This document shows positions 11,603 through 23,037 of a stretch of 64,000 nucleotides of DNA, piece after piece. Source of the DNA: Monilinia fructicola (lineage: Eukaryota; Ascomycota; Leotiomycetes; Helotiales; Sclerotiniaceae); the NCBI GenBank assembly GCA_008692225.1, contig VICG01000002.1:2463501-2527500 (forward strand), written 5' to 3'. Under the pieces are notes generated by a model, which had not been told where the DNA came from, searched no databases, and worked only from the letters and a program-made list of their open reading frames with translations. Numbering within the stretch: position 1 is the stretch's first letter; every line of letters starts with the position of its first letter. The position numbers and the translations under genes were made by a program.

Positions 11603-12990
11603 TTAGCTTAATAATTGTTCGATGGCACCCTGTACACTTCCTCCACTCCTTCTCAGGGCTGCAACATTTCTGTCAAAATCGAAGAATCCCATATCGTTCA
11701 ACTGTCTGAGTTGATCGGCATATCTCTCCTCGGGCGGTCTCGTGTCTTCTGGAGCCGCGGGAGCTGCAGGAGCACCGGCGCCAACTCCTCCCATTCCACC
11801 CATTCCACCCAAGCCTCCAAAACCACCGCCAGGGCCAAACATGTCCCCAAAAGATCCAGTTCGCATCATTTCCATTGCTTGTTGTATCTGTTCCGGGGTT
11901 GGTTGTGGCAATCCTTGAAATGGATTAAATCCAGCTCCCCCCGCACCGGCACCGGCACCGGCACCAGCTCCCCCGAACAATGATGCAAAGGGATTTGGTG
12001 CATTGGCGTCAGTGCCAGTCGATGGTGTTCCTCCAGCGGAAGCGGCTGGTGGAGTTTGAGCTGGAGTGTGGCCAGTAGCAGCTGCTCCTGCTCCTGCTCC
12101 ACCGAATAAAGATGCGAAAGGATTACCAGCGGCTCCAGCAGGCATCGCGAAGGGGTTGAAAGGTTGTGCATTTGGTTGACCACTGCCTGGCGTGCTTCCC
12201 GCTGCTCCAGCAGGTGTAGTATCAGTGATTCCAGGTGCGGGAAAACCGCCAGCTCCGCCACCCGCCATCTGTCGTCTCATCGCAGCGGCTTGTCGAATAG
12301 CATTCGGGTTTGTAAGCATGTCTCGGAACATTGGTGACTGTAGCATCTCTCGCGCGTTTGGCATGTCTCTTAACATTGGGGTGTTTTGAATCATCATATT
12401 GACCAGGTCTGGGTTGTTGAGCGCTTCGTTCATCGTCTGTCGAATATTGGGGTCATCCATCATTTGAGCAATAGCATCTTCACTTGGCGGGGCACCCATC
12501 TGCGAAAATGTTAGCATCAAAAGATTATTCTCAGTGATGGAATATACGTACACCTCCATCTGCGCCAAACATCTCAGCACCTGGAAGACCCATGTGGCCT
12601 GCATATCGAGCACCTGTTAAACCAGCAAGCGGATTATTCGCTGTTCCGGCAGCCATATTGGTTGGTACACCAGCTGCAGCACCCGACGTAGCGTTTGTAG
12701 GATTTTTTGGCAGCATTGCTTTGTGCGCTCTTAACCATGTGAATCGTATTGCCAGCTTTAATCTTGTAAGAGCTCAGAGGTTCTTCATTCTTCATAACAC
12801 GGCCAGAGTAAATTAAGCGTTGGCGATCGACTGGAATCTTCTCGTAATCATCGCCTGCCAACTTTGTCTTTAGGTCAAGAACCGAAGCAGTTTCTGGCAT
12901 TGTAATTGTATGATTCCCATCACTGGATGTCTTGACCTTGAAGGTGATCTGAGAATCAGTCTCAGGCGCTGTTGTTGTATCGTCGGACAT
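11603..12990 (-). CDS. DSK2: Dsk2/ubiquilin, proteasome shuttle factor, frame broken
   Basis: Two exons, 12990-12552 and 12499-11603, with a 52-nt intron (donor GTACGT). The N-terminus is a ubiquitin-like domain (about residues 15-90: ITFKVKTSSDGNHTITMPE, then IPVDRQRLIYSGRVMKNEEP). The middle contains an STI1-like segment with repeated Asn-Pro-Met motifs (DDPNIRQTMNEALNNPDLV) and long Gly/Ala/Pro-rich linkers. The C-terminus is a UBA domain (YADQLRQLNDMGFFDFDRN). This is the classic UBL-STI1-UBA architecture that carries ubiquitinated substrates to the proteasome. The frame shifts just after the ubiquitin-like domain at a run of six T (12703-12708; six A on the coding strand). With five A the two frames join and give 444 aa, the expected size. 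A (TTGAG)n tract lies in the 5' leader. Confidence 0.9.
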
Positions 12991-13017
12991 TTTGACTAGA
13001 GTATTTCGAATATTATA

Positions 13018-13077
13018 TTGAGTTGAGTTGAGTTGAGTTGAGTTGGGTTGGGTTGAGTTGAGTTGAGTTGAGTTGAG
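13018..13077. repeat. (AGTTG)n pentanucleotide repeat in the dsk2 leader
   Basis: About twelve copies, two of them variant (GGTTG). It begins only about 27 bases upstream of the dsk2 ATG, so it is probably transcribed in the 5' UTR as (CAACT)n. Confidence 0.95.
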
Positions 13078-13271
13078 GATCTGAAAGAGTTTGTGATTGG
13101 GTTTATTTATTATTGGTCGTAATGAGTTATAATATATATCTTGTTTGATTATGTTGATGGTGAAGGTTGTTTGATTTAGATATGTGTTGGTAAGTCTGCG
13201 GGTAGGATAGATATTAGGGAGGTAGGCCAAGTAATGATACTCATGAGAATAACAATAATAAAGACAACCTG

Positions 13272-13273
<2 letters not shown>

Positions 13274-13302
<29 letters not shown>
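13274..13302. repeat. (TAA)n trinucleotide microsatellite
   Basis: About nine TAA/ATA units upstream of dsk2. Confidence 0.95.
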
Positions 13303-13304
<2 letters not shown>

Positions 13305-13454
13305 TCAAGATCAAGATAATAAATAATAATAAGAGCTCTGGAGTCCACGGGACGGGTAGTTATTATAAGCTGGAATAAGTTAGTCCACGGGTTTTCGTAT
13401 TTATCTAATATAGGCAAATAAATTATTTATTATCTTGAAGTGTCCACGGGTGCG

Positions 13455-13488
13455 AGTGTGGGTGTGGGTGTGGGTGTGTGTGTGTGTT
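13455..13488. repeat. (GT)n / GGGTGT microsatellite
   Basis: Imperfect GT repeat with interspersed GGGTGT units. Confidence 0.9.
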
Positions 13489-14884
13489 GAGGGGCTCAGA
13501 TGACGTTTGATAAATTATTAATAAGAATGGTTTGCCGCTAAATAATGCTAAATACTGAAAAAAGAGAGAAAGAAATAAAGAACGTGTTACGGTTTCCAGG
13601 TGAGGGTTAATTTAGATAATCCATGGATGGAAGAAGATAAAATGTATGATCAATTATGTATTTTTACAAAATAATCATAGAGTTCTATGTACGGAGTATA
13701 CGTATATTTCCAGATATCCAAACATTATACTCGAGTAACCTGGAATACAGTAACAGTACCTATGTACCTAGGTAGGTATAAATACATGGATTACCTAATC
13801 AGTGATCTTTGCTTATATCTTTGATTACATAATATATTCATTCGTATTTAGATAGGTAGATAGGTCCTCCGTACACCAGTACCTCCCTCGGTATCCATAG
13901 ATTGGGTAACTCCAGATCCAATATCCTAAATCATTATACTTTTATTAGCATCCTTCTATTGAAATCTTTTGGATTCCGACGATTGAATGACTCCCGTGTC
14001 ATTATTCTCATTCGCATCCGCATCCGCATGCAAGGGGCGTGGGAACATTACTTATTAGTAATAGGATATAGACTATGCACTGGTAGGTCCTGGAGGTGAA
14101 TCTTCCACTTTGATCCCCCTTCATTTGGAATCAATACTCGGTCTAAATTCCATTGCTAGTACTGTAGTATACATTTCGGTGCGAATCTGAAGAAAATTCC
14201 GAAGAACTATGTCAGATTCGCTGATTTAGTTTGTCTTGGTTTGGCTTGGGTTGGCCTTTATCCGGAGAAATCATACTGTACTCAGGTAGGAAGGATATCT
14301 ACGGAGTAGATAACCTTACTAGGTAAAAATACTTATTGCTACCTACCGACCGGCTATCAATCAATACATCTCTCCCAAGGACTAATGTACTCTGTACTCC
14401 TCAATGTGGTACATATGGTAGGTTGCAATTGGTTGGTACGTAGGTAGGTTTGAAGTACGAACCTCGGGAATGAGAGTAGATCAACGGGAATGGCTTAACA
14501 TCCAACACGACCTATCTATCCATCTAGTACCTCCACTACCTAGTATATCCAATTCCCTCGATATTCATCCATGTTTGGATACTCCTTTCGCAACCGGGAA
14601 TCACCTGCATCCATCTTTTGACGTAGCTGGAGGAGGTAGCCTTAGGTGGATTTGGACTTGGACTTCAACATCCAATTCTGCATGACCTACCGAGCCATAA
14701 ATTACCTCGGCTCGTGGTCCCCGCATTTCAAGTTTCGAGAATCCGGGGTCGTTCACTCGGGCTCTCATAACGAAAACCGAACTTTACTACTCTCCTTCTC
14801 CTATCATACCACCTCATTTTAACATATATCTATTTCTTCATCTGTCCAAAACTCTCATCCATAGATCCAATCCAGTTCACAAAT

Positions 14885-16186
14885 ATGCGAGGAATTCAAA
14901 TCAAAGAATATGTCAAAGTAAGCTTTCAGAGCTCCGAAGCTTCTATCTCCTCTCCCCCTCTCATTCCCATATCAACGTGCCAACAAACCTCTACAATCTA
15001 GGGACCTCAAGACCTCAAAGTTACAGATTTACCAGATCCAGTGCCAAATCCTGATCAATACTTAATCGAAATCCATGCAACAGCTACCAAATTTCTACGA
15101 TCTCCTTCAAATTCGAGGAAAATACCAACACCAACCCCCTTTACCATGTAAGGAGTCTCCTATGACTGCCATTACCCACTGGCGAATCCAATTGAAAGAC
15201 CATGAGCTTGGCAAATATTAGAGAACATCTCAACCTTTGAAAGCGTTCGGATATCAACTCTACTCATAGATCGCTATCCACTGCTTCCCAATACAATCCC
15301 TCAACCCAAATTGAAATATGCACTGACCATCTACTTCCCTCCAGGGGTCTCTGGCTCAGAATTCAGCGGCACTGTCATCTCCACCCCCAAATCCTCCTCC
15401 AATCCTCGTTACAAGCCGGGCGACCGCGTCTTCGGTGCTTCCCAAGGCGGCTACGCAACCCTCGTCTGCGCCCAAGAAGCCTCCCTCTACCCCGTCCCTG
15501 AATCCTGGTCCTTCTTCGAAGCAGCCGGTCTCTTCGTCACCGCTCCTACCTCCTATGGCGCCCTAGTAACCCGCGCCAACATCAAATCCGGCGACTATGT
15601 CCTTATTCACGCAGCCGCCGGCGGAGTCGGCTTAGCAGCTGTTCAAATTGCGAAAGCATTTGGCGCAACCGTGATAGCTACCGCGGGAACACCTCGAAAG
15701 CTAGAAGTCGCTCGCGAATTCGGAGCAGATCACGCCATCGACTATTCGGACGCTTCCTGGCCCGACAAAGTCAAGAAGCTGACTCCAAACAATAGAGGTG
15801 TCGACATAGTTTTTGATCCCGTGGGTCTAATCGACAAATCTACAAAGTGCATTCGCTGGAACGGACGACTTCTCGTTATTGGCTTCGCAGCGGGAAATAT
15901 CGAGAAAGTCGCGATGAACAAGGTGTTGCTGAAAAATATTAGCATAGTGGGATTGCACTGGGGGGCGTATGTGCAAAATGAACCGGAGAAGATTCAGGAG
16001 GTTTGGGACGGGATCTTTACATTAATCAAGGACGGCAAGTTTAGGGGCACCATTTTTAGAGATAGAGAATTTGTAGGCTTGGAGGATGTACCCAAGGCGC
16101 TGGAGAGTCTTGGGAGCAGAGGTACTTGGGGCAAGGTGGTCGTCAAGGTTGATCAAAAGGGCAAGGCGGGTAGGAGTAAGATTTAG
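14885..16186 (+). CDS. Zeta-crystallin-type quinone oxidoreductase (MDR family), frame broken
   Basis: Three exons: 14885-14917, 15002-15147 and 15345-16186. The 197-nt second intron is longer than its neighbours and has a CTGAC branch site before CCAG. The product has the medium-chain dehydrogenase/reductase fold without the zinc ligands. Conserved stretches are DLLQIRGKYQ in the N-terminal catalytic domain, AAGLFVTAPTSYGAL, and the NADPH-binding HAAAGGVGLAAVQIAKAFGA followed by GADHAIDY. Relatives reduce quinones or alkenals with NADPH in the cytosol. Exon 2 changes frame at 15089-15091, where three A replace an expected two; with the correction the protein is 339 aa, typical of the family. 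The specific substrate cannot be told from sequence. Confidence 0.85.
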
Positions 16187-16792
16187 CCTAAGCGCGCAAG
16201 GGGCGGTGCGTGGGATGTTCTCTGAGGGCCACGCACGGATTCTACAAGGGAAGCTGAGCACTACTTGGATTTTATGAATGCGTGCATAATATAGATTGGA
16301 ACATTCGTCGTATATTTTTATTTAGGAGTTGGATTGACAGGTCTAGGAGTGACTCTTCCACAATAGCAGTAGCAATACAAATAACCACCACCATCACGAT
16401 TATCCCTCATCAAAAGAACACCAACTCACAATCATCCCATATACATTCATCCCGAAAAAAACAACTTCAGAAACAGCCATCGTGGAGGACTAACTTGTCA
16501 CAAATTCGCCATACGCCTTCATCCATCATCCTTCATCACATGCCCATTTTCCATTTGGTCATGATGTCATCTACAAGGACACAGCCGCTATCAAGATCCC
16601 AACCGTCGCTGCCAAATCATGTTCTGAAGCCATTCAGGCGCGCTCCGATTCACGATGTACATTAATTTCCCAGCAGTGAATAAATGCAAAAACCGGCTGA
16701 TCGATCCAATATTCTTTCCTTTCCTTTCCTTTCCTTTCTTTGCCTTGCCTTGCCTTGCCTTGCCTTTCACCCCTTACCCCCACTCCAAGAAT
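16187..16792. other. Intergenic stretch between convergent genes
   Basis: Six hundred bases between the 3' ends of the quinone oxidoreductase and noxB. It holds a TTTCC/TTGCC repeat and nothing else that I can support. Confidence 0.6.
16713..16766. repeat. (TTTCC)n-(TTGCC)n pentanucleotide repeat
   Basis: About five TTTCC units pass into about five TTGCC units, just beyond the noxB stop. Confidence 0.9.
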
Positions 16793-18679
16793 TTAGAAAT
16801 GTTCTTTCCAGAAGGAGAAGTTCACATCGTTGGTTGTGGCTATCTTGCATGCTTTTTTGATGGAGCGCGCTGCTACGTTTGGTCCTGGGGAGGCTGTGAG
16901 ATGGTGCTTGAGGATCAAGGAGGGGGTGGGGGGTGCAGGGAAGAGGAACATACCACAAAAGTAAACTCCCACGTTAGTTTTTAAAATCGCCCTCTAATCC
17001 CGTCATGTACGTTTTGTCTACAATACCATCTCGCATGCCCTGGAACAGTTTTCACGAAATCGGGTCTGCCGAAATTCGTGCGGGATTTGAGTTCAGTCAA
17101 GGGATCGACGTCGGCGCCTACGCTGTTGAGCACGATGTTTTGCGCCGTGTCGATGTCGAGCTTTTGCGTTGAGGTATGTGTGGATGCGGAGGAATTCTTG
17201 TCCGTCGTTGCCCGGTTGCGTGGCGGCTTCGTGGGATTGCGCTTCGAGGGATGCGAGGAGCGTGTGGAACCACTCGAAAGAGTTGGTGTCTTTGCAGACC
17301 CAGATGAATTCCACGCGGCGAAGACGTTCGGGAGGGTTGGTCCCGTGGCGAAGATGCCAGATGTTTTTGAGGATGGATGCCCAGGGGGTCACGCCAATGC
17401 CGGTACCGATGAGGACGGCAACTTCGTTTTCGAAGACGTCTTCGGCGGGAGCACCGTAGGGTCCGTCGATTCGAATGTCGGGCATTTTTTGTCCGTTGTC
17501 AAGGGCAACTTCGTACATACCGCGGGGATCAACGCTATCGTAAAGTTTGGCTTGTGCAGCTCCGGCTCCGAGGGCATCTCCGAGGGTGCGGGTGAAAGTC
17601 TCCGACTTGGCGGATGTGAATGGAAATGTAAGGGTCAAATGGACATGATGTAATGGTGAACGGATGCCATTGACCACGGGAAACGGAAGGAACATTGAGG
17701 AAGAGCCATTGACCTGCCTTGTACTTCATTGATGGCTTTCGAAATTGAATTTCCATAGCATCTATAAAGTGTTAGTTCACTGTTGATAGTGATTGGGAAA
17801 TGAAGCGTACCATATGGATGACGAACGACTCGAACGATTTCGGTTTCTCTTCTGCTTCGGATTTCACGATACACACGCTCAATGAAGTAAAAGTCCACCA
17901 CCCCAAAGTTCCCAACGCCATCCTTCATAACCCAAGCAATGTTGCCAAAAGTTCTCGCCATCAAATGGAGAGAATGGATTGGGAGTATCACGAACGAAAC
18001 ATCCAGTGGCATGAGTATACATTGCGAGCAAAAACGGAATGAATAGATGATGCGTATACCAAAATGTCTCGAAAGATTGTTTGTCTAATCTTAGCATGAG
18101 CAGTTGTATAAATCAACATCATACATAGTAACATGATATGACCAGTAATACCACCAGCTTCGGTATAGTGAATCTGGATTGCGGTCACAGGTCTAATTTG
18201 AGTCTTTTCGACATTGAAGAAACTACGCTCATGTTAGCGTTCAACGCGAAGTAAAATGACGCGATACTTACTTGACATAGTGAGCAGCTACGTGGAATAT
18301 AGTCCAGAGTAGTAAGGAGTATGCTACTTGTCGATGAAACCATTGAGACTCATCAAGTGGTAGAAACTTTATCTTCGGTCTAACATATCTCAAGATGTTG
18401 CGGCACATTGGCAATAATATCAGTGCAACATCCACTGTCAGCACTAGACCGGCACCTCTAGAGATCCATACTGAGAAGGTGAGAGTGTTCAGCCCCGATA
18501 GGCGAGGGTCATTAGCTTGCTTCCACCTGAATAGCTGGTTAGAAGAAGAAAAACTCAATAGACTAACAGAAAACTCACCATCCGAAAGCAAATAGACCAA
18601 TGTGGAAACCATGAAACAGGAAATTAAATAGCAACTTGGTTCCTCGGAGTTGCCCCGACAAGGCTTGCAAGAATCCCAT
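16793..18679 (-). CDS. noxB: NADPH oxidase B (NoxB/Nox2), frame broken six times
   Basis: Five exons are inferred on the minus strand: 18679-18579, 18526-18272, 18222-17811, 17761-16954 and 16884-16793. The protein starts MGFLQALSGQLRGTKLLF and shows the fungal NoxB signature of the membrane part (NTLTFSVWISRGAGLVL), haem-ligand histidine helices (WFHRQVAYSLL, HVAAHYVNFFNVEKTQ, FWYTHHLF), FAD binding (WHPFTITSCPFDP), and NADPH binding (DGPYGAPAEDVFEN, GTGIGVTPWASIL). It ends in the invariant FWKEHF. NoxB transfers electrons across the membrane to make superoxide and in plant pathogens supports penetration structures. Splice sites are normal, but the frame breaks at about 18080-18082, 17901-17904, 17595-17597, 17169-17170, 17046-17050 and 16978-16982, each by one extra base. 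Removing the six gives exactly 553 aa. I judge error more likely than decay because no other lesion is seen. Confidence 0.88.
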
Positions 18680-21600
18680 TCTTTCTATGTCCGAGTATCC
18701 CAAGTTGAAGGCCGTCCAGCGACAAGATCGAGGAAGAGAGTCGAGTGAGACCGTTAATCCTTTGTATAGCCGAGTCGGAGGAATAGGCTTTTCGACCCCA
18801 CGTAGAAGTATTAAAATCTTTACTAATTTCAAAAGAATGTGCAAAGAAATAAATGTTCATAAGAAGAAAAGAGTGATCTGAGCCAGCAGCTAAAAACCTG
18901 AAAAGTTCGAGTAGAAGTTTGTAGGAAAAGTCTTGTTCTTCTACAACGCCGAGGAGGAGGAGGAGGAGGAAGAAGAAGAAGAAGAAGAAAAGCTAGGGTA
19001 TGTGGGCGGGTCTTGGTAATAAAGGTTATTAGACAGGTCGGTTACACTAGTCACTTCTCCCTTCAATAACGGGCTATGTTGAGTGAAGAGACCTTTTTGG
19101 TTCGAAACCAATGCTCGTATAGCTGTTTGTTGCGGTTTGAAGCTAAAAATTCGGATGGCAGGTCTTCCTTGGAGGATTCCAGGTACAGCTGGAGATGTAC
19201 GATAGTATCTGATTTCCCTTCTGGACTTTCTATTCCATATCAAGATTCAAGAAGCTATTCGTCTGGGACATCCAATGATCACTGGTCTCTGAGAAATACT
19301 ATCCGAGCTTTTGATCTAGTAGGTAGGAGTAGATCAGACGTAACAACGAGTTTCGCAAGGAAGAAGGCGGTATCAAATCTATCCAATTTTTGGATGTTTA
19401 GAAGCAGCCCTGGAGGTTATGGTTTCGTATGGTCAAGGTGATAGAGAGTATGGTTCATCAAGCTTGTAAAACTTTGCTGATAATAACTTGAGACGAAGAT
19501 TGTGGCAAGCACCCCAGGTGCATTGAGAAGCGATGAAATCTGATGCAAATTACCCGATCTTATCTGTATGTTTGAACAAGGGGTGGATTTGTCTATCGTA
19601 CTCTCACTGAAATTGTAATTGATGGAAAATTGAAAAGAATTTAAATGATTCTTTACTTTCAATGAAATTAGACAATTTCGGCACTTTGCTGAGTGTGAAT
19701 TTTGTATTGATGTACCATGAGTGAATACTCTGTAGAATTGGTGAATGAAGGGAATTGAAAATCGTGGTGGGAGGTCGACGTTTTCTATATTGGGAGATGT
19801 GAACAGCAAGGGTCATGATACCCCAGGCGCTTGAGGATCAAATTTGATTGGATAGATTTATCCATGGAAGTGGCACTTATGCACGCCTCTGCATCAATCC
19901 TCCCGGTACCTCGTTCCACAGAAGGTCTCTTCCTGGGTTTTTACTACTGTACTGTATAGGTAAATAGCTCGAACGGCTCCACCGTCTCATGGTCCCCAGC
20001 CATGGATATTGAGCTCGTCGAGTGAGTCTTGTTGAACATCGAGCTTTGTTGCGTCGAAGATTTTCTTCCCCATTCTTGAAGATAAAATGATAAGGTATGT
20101 CCATTCTTGAGTTCCTACAGAGTAGTATATACTGTATGTACATACATATGTCTAGGGCGGTCTGAACCTATATTTGATTTCCATGGTGATACTGTATATT
20201 TCTCAATGAAAATGGGTATGCTGTTGTTAACCGGCCTCTTGATCATGGATCTATTTTGGATACTCTCCGCCTCAATCATCTAAATCATAATGAAACATTG
20301 TTAAAAAGAAGTATGGCTGCGTGAAGCTGTCATAAATGATTAGTTGAAGCTAAATATTAGGTCCCGAGCTGTTGGCATTTGGATGATTAAGGGTCCATAA
20401 TTAGGGCTAGACCAAAAGGTGTTGTTAGTAACCATAGCTAAGTCCATAATCTCGCAATCCCGGATATGACCAAATTCCTAAAGAATCTGAGCATTCACCA
20501 TCAATACAGATTATGACCAAGTAGAGTAGTCCAAACTCAAATATTTGTTCGTGCAATTCGTGTGACTTTTTTACTCTATCTCCAGCCGCAATTTCTGCAG
20601 GCCCAAAAAATGTCATATTGTGTTGGCAAATGTTGCAACCACGTGACACATTGGTTTCAAGCTGAAGTCCAAAGGCGCCCCAAACTCAGCGGCGTAGTTA
20701 GTTGTATGCCTCATCAACAAACTCGAAATCGCACCAGAAATTGTAGCTTATGATTCCCAGACTAAGATTTACCATCATCTAGACAGACCTCCGAGTCAAT
20801 TGAATACTCATGCAGACAACAAGAACCTGCGAATCCATTTTATAGGTCTCGTTTCAGATCTGGTATGGAAAGAGTCTTTTGTAATCGAGTACACTTCTAT
20901 TTAGTGTTCGTTGATAAAGTCGTATTTTCATGTGACTTCCTTGACAATGGATTAACAGACGGGGGTTGAAAGATGAACATCGTCGTTTGCGAATGGTGCC
21001 CGTAATGAAGCGAGACAAATCGATGGGAAGTACGTATATAGATGCCAATCCGATGCCTACTCTTAGATTGAAAGATTCTTCCTCAAATTTTAGAAGTTGA
21101 TCGATATACCGCGACCATAGGCCACATCTCTAAACCGTACCGGTACATCCTCAATCAATGTTCACGGGTATGTGTGATACTGGGGTTTCTGACGGGCCCA
21201 AGTTAAAGAATCCCACAACAAACATCGTTGCTCAAAGGTAGGAATTACCCCCAGACAAGTACATCCAGCAAAAACAATAATGCACGCCCGAATTGCAGTC
21301 TGCCAGTGAAGAAACGCATTTCAACAACCACTTCCGACTATCGACAATTTCCTGATCCCACAAGTAGCTATTGAATCATGCTGTCTGAAATAATCAATAA
21401 AGGACCAGAGGATTATTAGAGAAGACTAGTTTCAAAAAGCTTCCATTCGAGACGTTCAACTGATCTGAAAGATTCAACTCGATTGGAAAATCAAGAAGTC
21501 CATCTCAGAGATTCACATCTTTCAGACACCAAAACCGTAGCCCTCAAACATGTCTAGAATGGTGCCGTCGGAACCCTTCAAATAGACTACCATGATGTTA

Positions 21601-23037
21601 ATGATTCTCCTAATATTTCCGTCTTTCGTGTCAATACTGCTGTCCCTGCCATCGGGCTTATAAGATTGAATGTGTATAGTATCAGACTTTCCGAATAATT
21701 CGCATTTCGTGCGGTATTGTTTATCGATGCGCTCGCACAAAGAATGCCCACCTGCATTTCTTGGTACCGATCTTTAGGGGGTTTTCGCATGAGAAGATCA
21801 AATAATACGTATGCAAAATCTAGGTATGCAATGCTCGAAATGCAATCACTCATTGTATGACGTCAATTTTACGAATGCAAGAAAACCTCAGGAGAGTAGA
21901 GAATTTAGCCTTAAAGAAAAACACACTTGTATATCGATAGTAGATAAATTATACGCCGGGTTAAATTGAGAAATCGTGCGGAGTGGAAATGAAACGCACA
22001 GGAGCAAATGAGTAAATGAGCAATCAGTGATGGCAATGCGAAGACCTCAAGCTTTAAATCGACAAATCAGCGAATATGGTTTGCGAGCATAGAAAGCTCC
22101 ACTCGTGAAACAGCAAGACTCGCATTGGAGAAGCCACGAGCTCGAGGTACCTAGTAGGTACCATGGAACTGATTGAAAGGGTGTGATATTGGCCTGGCAG
22201 GAAGAACATGAGATGCTATTTTCCGTGGGTTATCAAGGCCGTTGTCCATCAAAGGGACAATAGTACCTATATGCTAGAATGCAGACCACTCACATTGGGT
22301 GAATAAGATCTTTTGAACAACCTTGAAGTGATATCATGTCAATGCCGTAAGCTTAAGAGATGTCATAAGAAATGCCACGTTCCCTGTGGACCGCAGCAGA
22401 TGTGCGCCATAATACCACGATGGCATGTAATGTACAGAGTACTCCGTACGGAGCCAAAGTCAAAGCCAAAAGACTCATGGCATTCTTCTCTTTGCCCCAA
22501 AGTATAAAATAATGAAGCTTCTTCGTGATGCAAGCTTGGAAGTCTTTGTTATGCTTCGTAATTATTCAATGCAGGAAAAAGAAAACATGCGTGTCATGAA
22601 GGCTGAGTCAACCAAGTAGGAAAGTTTAAAAGGGCTCGGGAGTTTTACCGTTCCGAAGTAGCGCTTGTTGATTGGGGCGGCGTTTCGTAGAAGCCGATCA
22701 ATCAATCCATTTACCTAAGGTTACTACCTGGTATCGTATCTACGAGTACAAGTGACGATTTCGAAGGAATTATTCACACTTGATGATATACCAACTGAAT
22801 AATCTTGTTGTTTGAATGTGCGAATTTGGTCCTTTAATGATAGTCTCTTGCATGCAGTTTCTTTTACATTCATCGTTCTAAGCAACACATCTCGAAAACC
22901 ACCATAGTCGGCGCCGAGCTTTGCGCCTGTAAGGGGGGTTGCCAAACAGGGTCGGCTCAACTTCAAGATGGTATGGGTCAAAACAAACGCTTCACTGAAT
23001 TCTCCAGAGAGTGGCACAACTGACAATAATCATCTGG
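18680..23037. other. Long gene-poor spacer between noxB and myo1
   Basis: A 4.4-kb stretch without a gene I can support. A GAG/GAA tract lies close to the noxB start. Minus-strand frames at 21522-21740 and 21587-21853 overlap in different frames and read somewhat like protein (KCELFGKSDTIHIQSYKPDG), so a decayed or frame-broken gene is possible there. The rest is AT-rich with short frames only. Confidence 0.45.
18951..18990. repeat. (GAG)n-(GAA)n trinucleotide repeat
   Basis: About seven GAG and six GAA units, about 270 bases upstream of the noxB ATG and probably in its promoter or leader. Confidence 0.95.

Larger units (their letters stand above)
12991..14884. other. Intergenic promoter region rich in simple repeats
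   Basis: A 1.9-kb stretch between divergent dsk2 and the quinone oxidoreductase gene. It contains pentamer, TAA and GT repeats near dsk2. The rest has many short TACCTAGGTA/GGTACCTA-like words, common in AT-rich fungal spacers. No gene is supported. Confidence 0.6.

Noticed and set aside
17078..17653. Plus-strand frame of 191 codons
   Set aside because: It is antisense to noxB exon 4, whose conserved NADPH-binding motifs are on the minus strand.
19090..19115. tRNA-like T-arm sequence (GGTTCGAAACC)
   Set aside because: No A-box, anticodon arm or acceptor stem could be placed around it.
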